Positions 18,235-25,412 of a DNA stretch of 52,979 bases are shown piece after piece. A model generated the notes under the pieces. The model did no database searches. It had not been told where the DNA came from and saw only the letters and a list, made by a program, of their open reading frames with translations. Location: contig JACOEH010000033.1 in NCBI GenBank assembly GCA_024998685.1, forward strand, positions 1 to 52,979, read 5' to 3'. This DNA is from Nitrospira sp. GTDB lineage: Bacteria > Nitrospirota > Nitrospiria > Nitrospirales > Nitrospiraceae. The translations under genes were made by a program, and so were the position numbers. Within the stretch, counting starts at the first letter, position 1, and each line of letters starts with the position of its first letter.

Positions 18235-19311
18235 ATGAGTAAGATCCGCGATCAAGCGACATGGTGTAGCTTCGAGAGCGGTACCGCTCCATTTTCCGCG
18301 ATTGTTCGCACCGATATCACATTCGTGATCGACGTTCAAAACATTACCAAGCGATATGGCCATCATACGGCTATCGATCGCGTCACCTTCTCGGTGGCCA
18401 AGGGAGAGGTGTTGGCATTCCTCGGGCCCAACGGCGCCGGCAAAACAACCACCATGCGGATTTTGACCTGTTTCATGCCGGCGACAGAAGGCACGGCGCG
18501 AGTGGCGGGTTTTGATTGCACCGAGCAGCCATTGGAGGTGAAGCGGCAGATCGGCTACTTGCCGGAAACTCCGCCGGTCTACCAAGAACTCACGGTGACG
18601 GAATATCTGACCTTTGTCGGCCGGCTCCGCGGGATCACGGGACCGAAACTCTCGTCGGCGCTCGACCAATCTATCGGACGCCTTGAGTTGGGCTCCGTCC
18701 GCTATCGGCTGATCGGCAACCTTTCACGCGGTTATCGTCAGCGCGTGGGGCTGGCGCAAGCGCTGTTACACGATCCTTCAGTATTGATCCTCGACGAGCC
18801 GACGGTGGGTCTTGATCCCAAGCAGATCATTGAAATCCGAGAACTCATCAAGAGCCTGGCCGGCTCACATTCCGTGATTCTCAGCACTCATATTCTGCCG
18901 GAGGCGACTGCGGTCTGCCAACGGGTGGTCATCATCAACAAAGGCCGCATCGTCGCGGAAGATACCCCTGAGCAGTTGTCGGCTCGATTGCGTCAATCGG
19001 AGAAAATTTCGATAACCCTCAAGACCTGCCCGGCGGACTGTGAGATGAAGCTTCGCGCGATTCCCGGCGTTCTCAATGTTCTTTCCGGGCAGACGGGAGG
19101 AAGTTTCCTCATCGAATGCGAGCTGGGCCGCGATCTACGCGACGAGATCGCGCGTGTCGCCGTGTTGAACCAGTGGGGATTGCTTGAGCTTCGCACCGTG
19201 TCTATGACGTTGGAAGACGTCTTTCTCCAGCTCACCCGCCACGAGGACCACTTCTCCGAGCCGGCTGAGACCATGGTCGGCATGGCCTCCACTCAAAGGA
19301 CGGACGCGTAG
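18235..19311 (+). CDS. ABC transporter ATP-binding protein (ABC-2 / GldA type)
   Basis: ATPase subunit of an ABC-2-type exporter, about 358 aa. Walker A GPNGAGKTT, Q-loop region GYLPETPPVY, signature LSRGYRQRVGLAQAL, Walker B LILDEPTVGLD and a switch His in LSTHILPEA are all intact. The C-terminal roughly 100 residues are the regulatory extension typical of GldA/NatA-like ATPases. Starts are ambiguous: ATG 18235, with a purine-rich GGACGGA just ahead; TTG 18217; and GTG 18325, which would begin exactly at the ATPase domain (VIDVQNITKRYG). It is the first gene of a four-gene operon with a permease, a GldG-like protein and a DUF4340 protein. Confidence 0.94.
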   Translation: MSKIRDQATWCSFESGTAPFSAIVRTDITFVIDVQNITKRYGHHTAIDRVTFSVAKGEVLAFLGPNGAGKTTTMRILTCFMPATEGTARVAGFDCTEQPLEVKRQIGYLPETPPVYQELTVTEYLTFVGRLRGITGPKLSSALDQSIGRLELGSVRYRLIGNLSRGYRQRVGLAQALLHDPSVLILDEPTVGLDPKQIIEIRELIKSLAGSHSVILSTHILPEATAVCQRVVIINKGRIVAEDTPEQLSARLRQSEKISITLKTCPADCEMKLRAIPGVLNVLSGQTGGSFLIECELGRDLRDEIARVAVLNQWGLLELRTVSMTLEDVFLQLTRHEDHFSEPAETMVGMASTQRTDA

Positions 19312-19318
19312 AATCATT

Positions 19319-20089
19319 ATGACTCCGGTGCAGGCCATCATCGCCAAGGAATTGCGGGGCTATTTCGTCTCCCCAATTGTCTATGTGGTCGGCGCGGTCT
19401 TTCTCTTGATCTTCGGGCTGCTCTCCTACCTCTACGTCGGTTTCGCCGGGGCGCAAGCCATCCAACTGATGCAGATGCAAGGAGGCATGGCCCAGATCAA
19501 CTTGAACGATCTGGTTTTCCGGAATCTCTTCTCGAGCATGCGGATCGTCCTCGTGATTATTCTGCCCATCCTGACCATGCGGTTGTTTGCGGAAGAGCGC
19601 AAACTGCGCACCTTCGAGTTCTTAATGACCTCGCCGATCAGGATCAATGAAATCGTCGTCGGCAAATTCATCAGCGTGTTCTTGATCTATCTCGGTCTCG
19701 TAGCACTAACCATATTGGTCCCGACGGTGCTGATGCTCTTCAGCGATTTCGATTGGAATCCCATCTGGACCGGCTATTTGGGAATGGTGCTGCTGGGGGC
19801 CTTGTTTCTTTCCGTGGGCGTGTTTGCCTCGGCGCTCACGGAAAACCAAATCGTCGCCGCCTTTATCAGCTTCGGTATGCTCCTGACCATCTGGCTGATC
19901 GCCGGATTGGGAAACCTTTTCGGAGATACCACCGCAGGCCGCGTCATCTCGTATGTTTCATATATGGAACACTATGATCGCCTGCTGCGGGGACTGATCG
20001 ACACGAGCGACCTCGTGTACTTCGGAAGCGGATTGGCGCTTATGCTGTTCCTCACGCATCGCGTCGTGGAGTCCACACGCTGGAAATGA
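19319..20089 (+). CDS. ABC-2 type transporter permease (GldF-like)
   Basis: 256 aa, six hydrophobic helices. An N-terminal amphipathic stretch IIAKELRGYFVSPIVYV is followed by membrane segments such as VVGAVFLLIFGLLSYLYVG, IVLVIILPILTMRLF, FLIYLGLVALTILVPTVLM and AAFISFGMLLTIWLIAG. The element ERKLRTFEFLMTSPI between helices 2 and 3 is typical of ABC-2/GldF permeases. It starts 8 bp after the ATPase gene, and its stop overlaps the next start by 4 bp, so the genes are coupled. It is the inner-membrane channel of the exporter. Confidence 0.93.
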   Translation: MTPVQAIIAKELRGYFVSPIVYVVGAVFLLIFGLLSYLYVGFAGAQAIQLMQMQGGMAQINLNDLVFRNLFSSMRIVLVIILPILTMRLFAEERKLRTFEFLMTSPIRINEIVVGKFISVFLIYLGLVALTILVPTVLMLFSDFDWNPIWTGYLGMVLLGALFLSVGVFASALTENQIVAAFISFGMLLTIWLIAGLGNLFGDTTAGRVISYVSYMEHYDRLLRGLIDTSDLVYFGSGLALMLFLTHRVVESTRWK

Positions 20090-21609
20090 ACCTCAAGTCC
20101 TTTCCTCTCGGCATTTTCGGGGTCGCGCTCGGCATCGGCGGCATGATTGCCTACACCCTTCGACCCGACTGGCTGTGGGTCGTCACGATCGCGGAAGGAC
20201 TGGCTCTGTTCTGCTTGGCGCTGTTCTTCGTCCTCCATTTTGAAACCGTCAAGGCATTCTCCAACCGGCGGTCGACCAGGATGGGATTGAACAGCTTTCT
20301 GATGATCGCGCTCTTTTCCGGCATCTTGATCATCGTGAACTTTCTGGCTTCCCGACATTCGATACGTTGGGACCTCTCCGAAAATCAGAATTTCACCCTT
20401 GCCCCCCAAACTCATCGGGTTCTCCGATCCTTGCCGCACGACGTGAAGATCACGGTCTTCACGAGGGAAAAGGACCCGGGCTATCAACCATACAAAGAAC
20501 GATTGGAGAGTTATCGGCAAGCCTCTACCAAGCTCAACGTCGAATTCATCGATCCGGAAAAACAGCCGAAGATCGCCCAAAGCTATGGGATCTTCCGAAC
20601 CGATACCGCGATTTTCGAGAGCAACGGCCAGACCATCCGCGTGACCTCACCATCGGAAGTGGAGCTGACCGGCGCCTTGATTCGCATTTCCAAGGATGCC
20701 AAGAAGCGCATTATCTTCGTCGAAGGCCATGGCGAGTTGAGTGTGGAAGATAAAGATCGCAATGGCCTCTCCATCGCCAAGGAAGCTTTGACTCGGCAAG
20801 GCTATGACGTCGGCACCGTCTCGCTCTTAAAAGAATCCGCCGTGCCGGACAATACGTCGGTGCTGGTATTGGCCGGACCTCGCCGCTCCGTGACGAAGGA
20901 AGAACAGGAACGGATTAAGGCGTATGTCGAAAAGGGCGGCCATCTTTTGGTCTTGGCTGATCCCGACACTCAGACAGGCCTGGAGCCGATGCTGGCCCAT
21001 TGGGGGCTTGGCCTCGGTCCGGGAGTGTTGGTTGATTTACAAGATCGGTTGGCGCAGGGAGACCTCACCGCGCTGTTGGTTCGGACGTTTACCGAGCATG
21101 AGATCACGCAGGACCTGACCTCTGCCGTGCTCTTGCCGCTTTCACGACATGTCACATTCGACGAGCAGGTCGGGAAAGATTGGGATTTTGTGCCGCTGGC
21201 CCGCACCTCCCCGAACAGCTGGGCTGAAACGAACATGCAAGGCCGGGTCGTGAGCCTCAGTGAAAAGGAAGACATAAAAGGACCGCTTCCCATGGCTGCC
21301 GCGCTGGCGCCGAAGCAGGCTCCGGAAGAAGGCAAACCGCGACCCGCCATCGTGGTGATCGGGAATTCGACCTTCGCGTCCAACGCCTTTTTCAACTTCC
21401 CCGGCAACAGCGACTTCTTTCTCCATACGACCGGTTGGCTGGCCGAGGAACGGGACTTGATTTCCATCGCGCCGAAAGAGCCAGCATTGAGACCCTTCAC
21501 ACCCAACCCCACCCAGGAACGGGCGTTGATTTACATACAGGTCGTGTTCCTTCCACTCGCGACGTTACTCACCGGGATCATCGTGTGGAGAAAACGCCGA
21601 CGTCTTTAG
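20086..21609 (+). CDS. GldG-family ABC auxiliary protein
   Basis: 507 aa. Two or three hydrophobic helices occur near the N-terminus (about 5-25, 26-50 and 65-85), followed by a large extracytoplasmic domain of the ABC-type uncharacterised transport (GldG) family: WDLSENQNFTLAPQTHRVL, then VKITVFTREKDPGYQPYKE and IIFVEGHGELSV. A C-terminal transmembrane helix (YIQVVFLPLATLLTGIIVW) precedes a basic KRRR end. In Bacteroidetes, GldA-GldF-GldG form a transporter needed for gliding. Outside that phylum the same trio is widespread with an unknown substrate. It is coupled to the permease by ATGA overlap. Confidence 0.92.
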   Translation: MNLKSFPLGIFGVALGIGGMIAYTLRPDWLWVVTIAEGLALFCLALFFVLHFETVKAFSNRRSTRMGLNSFLMIALFSGILIIVNFLASRHSIRWDLSENQNFTLAPQTHRVLRSLPHDVKITVFTREKDPGYQPYKERLESYRQASTKLNVEFIDPEKQPKIAQSYGIFRTDTAIFESNGQTIRVTSPSEVELTGALIRISKDAKKRIIFVEGHGELSVEDKDRNGLSIAKEALTRQGYDVGTVSLLKESAVPDNTSVLVLAGPRRSVTKEEQERIKAYVEKGGHLLVLADPDTQTGLEPMLAHWGLGLGPGVLVDLQDRLAQGDLTALLVRTFTEHEITQDLTSAVLLPLSRHVTFDEQVGKDWDFVPLARTSPNSWAETNMQGRVVSLSEKEDIKGPLPMAAALAPKQAPEEGKPRPAIVVIGNSTFASNAFFNFPGNSDFFLHTTGWLAEERDLISIAPKEPALRPFTPNPTQERALIYIQVVFLPLATLLTGIIVWRKRRRL

Positions 21610-21612
21610 CCT

Positions 21613-22995
21613 ATGACCCGATACTGGCCGACTCTGCTCATGTGTATTGTGTTGGCTGCTCTAGGTGGCTATCTCTATCTTGTAGAGCTTCCCGCCGAGC
21701 AGCGTGAGGAGAAACAGGACAGCGAGCAGAAACACATCCTGCCTTTCCCTGAAACCGGGATTACAGGCCTTTCGATCACCACCGCTCAAGGACCCGTCGA
21801 ATTCAAGCTGACGGAACCGGGTAAATGGTCTATCGTGGCTCCGCTTCAAACGGACGCCGATACTCGTGAAGTACAGGCGCTTATTCGAGCGCTCGTGACA
21901 GGAGCCGTCACCAGGACCGTCGATGAGCAGGCCACACAGCTCGCGCCATTCGGCCTGGAACAGCCGGTGACGACGCTCACTGTAACGGCCGGAACGCAAC
22001 AAGAGACGATTTCCATCGGCGACAGCGGTCCTCTTTCCAATACCCTCTATGTCCTTCGTGCATCGGACCGGCGCGTCTTGCTGACCAACTTAGCGCCGAA
22101 GGACTTTATCAATAAGTCGTTGATGACATTCCGCCGCAAAGAGCTCTTGCGGTTTGTACAGAATGATGTCGAACGCGTCCGCCTGACTTATCCGACGACC
22201 GAAATCGTGCTCTATAACATGGCGAAAGATAAGCCCAGGCCTTCATGGAAGATCCGCTACCCGATCGAAGCCGAAGCAGACCAGAACGAGGTCCGCTCGT
22301 TGATGTTTCGGTTGGAAGATCTGAAGGCGCTCGGCATCATCGATCCCGGTCCTCAACGAGACACCATCGCCAAGACCCTGGCGACCCCAAAAGTGAAAGT
22401 CACGCTGCATACCGCGGCCGGTGACCAATCCGTTCGGCTGTATCAGCCGGACCCTCAGAGCGGAGAAGCCATCGCGGAGACCGCCGCCGACGCCCCGCTC
22501 TATCGCATCAACCCCGCGATAATCAAAGACCTCACGAAAGAACTCTTCAACCTCCAGGACAAGCGACTGCTCGGCCTCGACTCCACCGACATCGCCATGT
22601 TGTCGGTGAAGACGAGAGAGCATCAGTATGTCTTGATCCACCAGACCGGCCAGTGGGTGCTCGAAGACCGGCCCACCGAGAAAGTGAGCCAAGAAGCGGC
22701 GGATCTCTTTGTCAGTCGGGTCGCGAATCTTCCGGCCGAAGAACGCGTCATGAAACAATCCGCGCCGCTCGCCCCCTACGGGCTGTTGGCTCCTGCTGCA
22801 GAATTTGTTGCGACCGGCAAGGACGGCAAGACCACAGGAAAACTGACCCTCGGCAACCAGGCAGGCAATCTGCTCTATGCCACGGGCCAACGTCTGCAAG
22901 GTGTGTTTCAGGTCCGCCCCGATCTCCTCACCCAGGTTCCGTCCAAGGCCGATCTCCTCGCCAAGTCGCAAGAAAAAGCCCCGGCAGGACACTGA
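21613..22995 (+). CDS. DUF4340 domain-containing protein
   Basis: 460 aa with an N-terminal membrane anchor (YWPTLLMCIVLAALGGYLYL) and a long extracytoplasmic part holding repeated DUF4340-type units (EFKLTEPGKWSIVAPLQTDA, and again near 330 YVLIHQTGQWVLEDRP). It begins 3 bp after the GldG-like gene, the standard place for DUF4340 proteins, which almost always accompany ABC-2/GldG operons. The family has no assigned activity. A role as a periplasmic accessory of the exporter is inferred. Confidence 0.92.
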   Translation: MTRYWPTLLMCIVLAALGGYLYLVELPAEQREEKQDSEQKHILPFPETGITGLSITTAQGPVEFKLTEPGKWSIVAPLQTDADTREVQALIRALVTGAVTRTVDEQATQLAPFGLEQPVTTLTVTAGTQQETISIGDSGPLSNTLYVLRASDRRVLLTNLAPKDFINKSLMTFRRKELLRFVQNDVERVRLTYPTTEIVLYNMAKDKPRPSWKIRYPIEAEADQNEVRSLMFRLEDLKALGIIDPGPQRDTIAKTLATPKVKVTLHTAAGDQSVRLYQPDPQSGEAIAETAADAPLYRINPAIIKDLTKELFNLQDKRLLGLDSTDIAMLSVKTREHQYVLIHQTGQWVLEDRPTEKVSQEAADLFVSRVANLPAEERVMKQSAPLAPYGLLAPAAEFVATGKDGKTTGKLTLGNQAGNLLYATGQRLQGVFQVRPDLLTQVPSKADLLAKSQEKAPAGH

Positions 22996-23206
22996 TCCTC
23001 AGCATCTCCTCTTAATCCTGCCTCAGACCGATGATGCCGAACGGCCGACGTTGCTCTGCTCAGAGCTCCATTCAAAGCACTTCCAAACCACGGTTGCAAA
23101 ACCCTCCTTCAATTCTCGATCCGAGCTTAGCAGGCTTCAGAAAAACTCGATTGATGACAACAACATGCCTGGAATGTTTCGTACGGCGCGAATGCCAGAG
23201 TAACCC

Positions 23207-23328
23207 CAGGATGCTCAAAATGGCTGTCCAGCAAGGCCGCAGCGAGCGAAGGGGCGAGGCGTACGCTTCGGTACGTTGAGCCTCTGAGCGATGGGAGAAC
23301 GCAGCTGGCAGACTTTTTCAGCATCCTG
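23207..23328 (-). repeat. Dispersed ~122-bp repeat with inverted ends, copy 2
   Basis: Inverted orientation relative to the copy at 13854. Its ends read CAGGATGCTCAAAA and TTTTTCAGCATCCTG, near-perfect inverse complements. The core CGTACGCTTCGGTACG forms a perfect 5-bp stem. The element lies between the ABC operon and the lipoprotein array. Confidence 0.85.
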
Positions 23329-23378
23329 TTAGACCCACCCGGAATGTGGGGCCAACCTTCTCAGCGACTGCTTGCCCT

Positions 23379-23421
23379 TACGCAGGTAGGGATAGACCGA
23401 TCGAGCACCCTCTCGTAGGAT
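23379..23421 (+). promoter_or_regulatory. Candidate promoter with shared 24-bp element, lipoprotein 1
   Basis: The 24-bp element 23379-23402 (core GCAGGTAGGGATAGACCGAT) is followed 13 bp later by a -10-like TAGGAT (23416-23421). The same element and spacing recur upstream of lipoproteins 2 and 4. It overlaps where a -35 box would be, as expected for an activator site. Confidence 0.5.
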
Positions 23422-23487
23422 CGGCATCCACGCTTAGGGTTCATAAGAATAACCGGTTCTTCACTCCTCACATCAGAAAGTGACCGG

Positions 23488-25134
23488 ATGTATATGAGAT
23501 GGAATCGTATCTGCCTTGGACAACGGTTCATCACCGTCCTTCTCCTTGCCATCGGCTTGAGCTCCTACGGTTGCAAGGACTCCATATCGATTTCAGAAGA
23601 CGTACAAGTACCTCTCGCGAGCTTAACGGTCACTCCCGGCACACTTCAGCCAGGGTTTTTCAGCAATACCACCAACTATACGTTCAATGCGCCGACATCT
23701 GCTGACAAAGTGACCGTGACGGCCATCCCTAGGGACAACACAGCAACGGTAACGATCAATAATGCCGTAACCACTCACCTGTCCGTACCCCTCGGTGCAC
23801 CGGGATCGACCACCACAATCACCATCGCCTTGTCGTCATCGACCGGCACGGAAAGCACCTACACCGTCACGGTTACAAGATTGCTCTCGAGCGACAACAA
23901 TCTGTCGGCCTTGAGCGTGACCCAAGGCACCTTGAAACCCAGCCCCTTCGATGCGAACACGCTGGACTACACGGTGGATGTTCAGACTGGTGTCCCCTCC
24001 GTAACCGTCACCGCCACCAAGTCGGACGCGAATGCCACGATGCTGATCGGGTCTGTCACTGTCCCGGCAGGAACAAATCCAGGACAAGCACCCATTACAC
24101 TCAGCGCCCCCGGGACAACTACGCCTGTATCGATCGAAGTGACCGCTCCAAATGGCAGCAAGAAGACCTATAACCTTTCCATAAAACGACTCTCAGGAGA
24201 CATCAATCTATCGGCGTTGAGCGTGACCGCAAACTCCTTGGCTCATCCCGTCGATCTCAACACCCCACCGCCCTACACGGTAAATGTGGCCACGGATGTC
24301 ATCAGCGTGGATGTCTCAGCCACTAAATCCGATCCGAATGCCGTGATGGCTATCGGTAGCGTAACAGTCCCAGCAGGAACAGCATCCGGTTCAGCGCCCA
24401 ACATTCCGCTCGGGGCGCCAGGGTCAGACACACCTATATCAATCATTGTGACCGCTCAGAATGGGGTCGACAGCAAAACCTACACTGTCACGGTGCATCG
24501 CGCGACATCAGACGACAGCAACCTGTCTGCGTTGAGTGTGACCGCAAACTCCTTGGCTCATCCCGTCGATCTCAACACCCCACCGCTTTACACGGTAAAT
24601 GTGGCCACGGATGTCATCAGCGTGGATGTCTCAGCCACTAAATCCGATCCGAATGCCGTGATGGCTATCGGTAGCGTAACAGTCCCAGCAGGAACAGCAT
24701 CCGGTTCAGCGCCCAACATTCCGCTCGGGGCGCCAGGGTCAGACACACCTATATCAATCATTGTGACCGCTCAGAATGGGGTCGACAGCAAAACCTACAC
24801 TGTCACGGTGCATCGCGCGACATCAGACGACAGCAACCTGTCTGCGTTGAGTGTGGCACCGGGCTCCTTGGACCCCAGTCCCTTTGATCCGAGCCAGGTT
24901 AACTACACAGTGAATGTTGACAATAGCGTCAATAGCGTAGTGCTCACCGCAACGAAGTCCGATCCTCAAGCCACGATGTCTGCCTTGGGTTCGGTGATCG
25001 CGGCGCCAGGTGTCCCAGACGGTCAGGTATCGGTCACCTTGCTCGGAGCAACCACAGAGGTGGTCATCACTGTGATTGCCCAGGATATGACTAGTGAAAC
25101 CCGCTACACCATCACCGTAAACCAGGCGCCATAG
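23488..25134 (+). CDS. Cadherin-like beta-sandwich repeat lipoprotein 1
   Basis: 548 aa. A signal peptide ends with a lipobox-like SSYGC (Cys29) followed by the motif KDSISIS shared with its paralogues. Then five repeats of about 90-105 aa of the cadherin-like beta-sandwich type (PF12733-like pattern: LSALSVTxGTLxP, YTVNV, VTATKSDPNA, KTYTVTVxR). Repeats 3 and 4 are encoded by a 315-bp tandem duplication differing at two bases. The last repeat has the special form MSALGSVIAAPG, seen also at the end of lipoproteins 3, 4 and 5. Likely an extracellular or outer-membrane surface protein for adhesion or carbohydrate/protein binding; this is inference. Starts at 23488 and 23494 are both possible. 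Confidence 0.88.
   Translation: MYMRWNRICLGQRFITVLLLAIGLSSYGCKDSISISEDVQVPLASLTVTPGTLQPGFFSNTTNYTFNAPTSADKVTVTAIPRDNTATVTINNAVTTHLSVPLGAPGSTTTITIALSSSTGTESTYTVTVTRLLSSDNNLSALSVTQGTLKPSPFDANTLDYTVDVQTGVPSVTVTATKSDANATMLIGSVTVPAGTNPGQAPITLSAPGTTTPVSIEVTAPNGSKKTYNLSIKRLSGDINLSALSVTANSLAHPVDLNTPPPYTVNVATDVISVDVSATKSDPNAVMAIGSVTVPAGTASGSAPNIPLGAPGSDTPISIIVTAQNGVDSKTYTVTVHRATSDDSNLSALSVTANSLAHPVDLNTPPLYTVNVATDVISVDVSATKSDPNAVMAIGSVTVPAGTASGSAPNIPLGAPGSDTPISIIVTAQNGVDSKTYTVTVHRATSDDSNLSALSVAPGSLDPSPFDPSQVNYTVNVDNSVNSVVLTATKSDPQATMSALGSVIAAPGVPDGQVSVTLLGATTEVVITVIAQDMTSETRYTITVNQAP
24226..24855 (+). repeat. Tandem 315-bp duplication inside lipoprotein 1
   Basis: 24226-24540 and 24541-24855 are direct repeats, 105 codons each. 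Reading them side by side I find only two differences, adjacent bases in CCGCCCTAC versus CCGCTTTAC. The unit equals exactly one beta-sandwich domain plus linker, so the frame is kept. Such identity implies very recent duplication or gene conversion. Confidence 0.95.
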
Positions 25135-25282
25135 ATTGATGTAAATCGTTCTGCTCATCTATGTCCTTACGCCCAACTATCCAAGCGACAACACCCTGAC
25201 CATTGCCCCGCTCATATTCCCCGTCTGACCCGTCTCGAACCAGAGCCTTGATCTCACTAGGGAAGATCGGTTATAGATACGC

Positions 25283-25340
25283 CCCCTACTTTACCTATAC
25301 ACAAGTAGGGGTGGACCAATCTTTAGGTATTTCGTAATAT
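25283..25340 (+). promoter_or_regulatory. Palindrome plus shared promoter element, lipoprotein 2
   Basis: A perfect 9-bp inverted repeat CCCCTACTT (25283-25291) / AAGTAGGGG (25303-25311), 11-bp spacer, overlaps the shared 24-bp element (25298-25321). A -10-like TAATAT follows at 25335-25340. The ATG of lipoprotein 2 is at 25413. It could be an operator for a dimeric regulator or an RNA hairpin; as it lies upstream of the -10 box, DNA binding is more likely. Confidence 0.5.
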
Positions 25341-25412
25341 CCGCTCCTTCGTTGAGGTTCACCATCATGATGGACCCGACACTTCACGCCTCTGAAGAAA
25401 GAGACTAATCCC

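Larger units (their letters stand above)
22996..23487. other. Intergenic region holding repeat copy 2 and the lipoprotein-1 leader
   Basis: About 490 bp without a gene. 23000-23206 shows nothing I can name, 23207-23328 is the dispersed repeat, and 23379-23421 carries the upstream element and -10-like box of the first lipoprotein. Confidence 0.6.

Noticed and set aside
22243-22992. Minus-strand ORF of 249 codons
   Set aside because: Antisense to the DUF4340 gene and without a recognisable domain.
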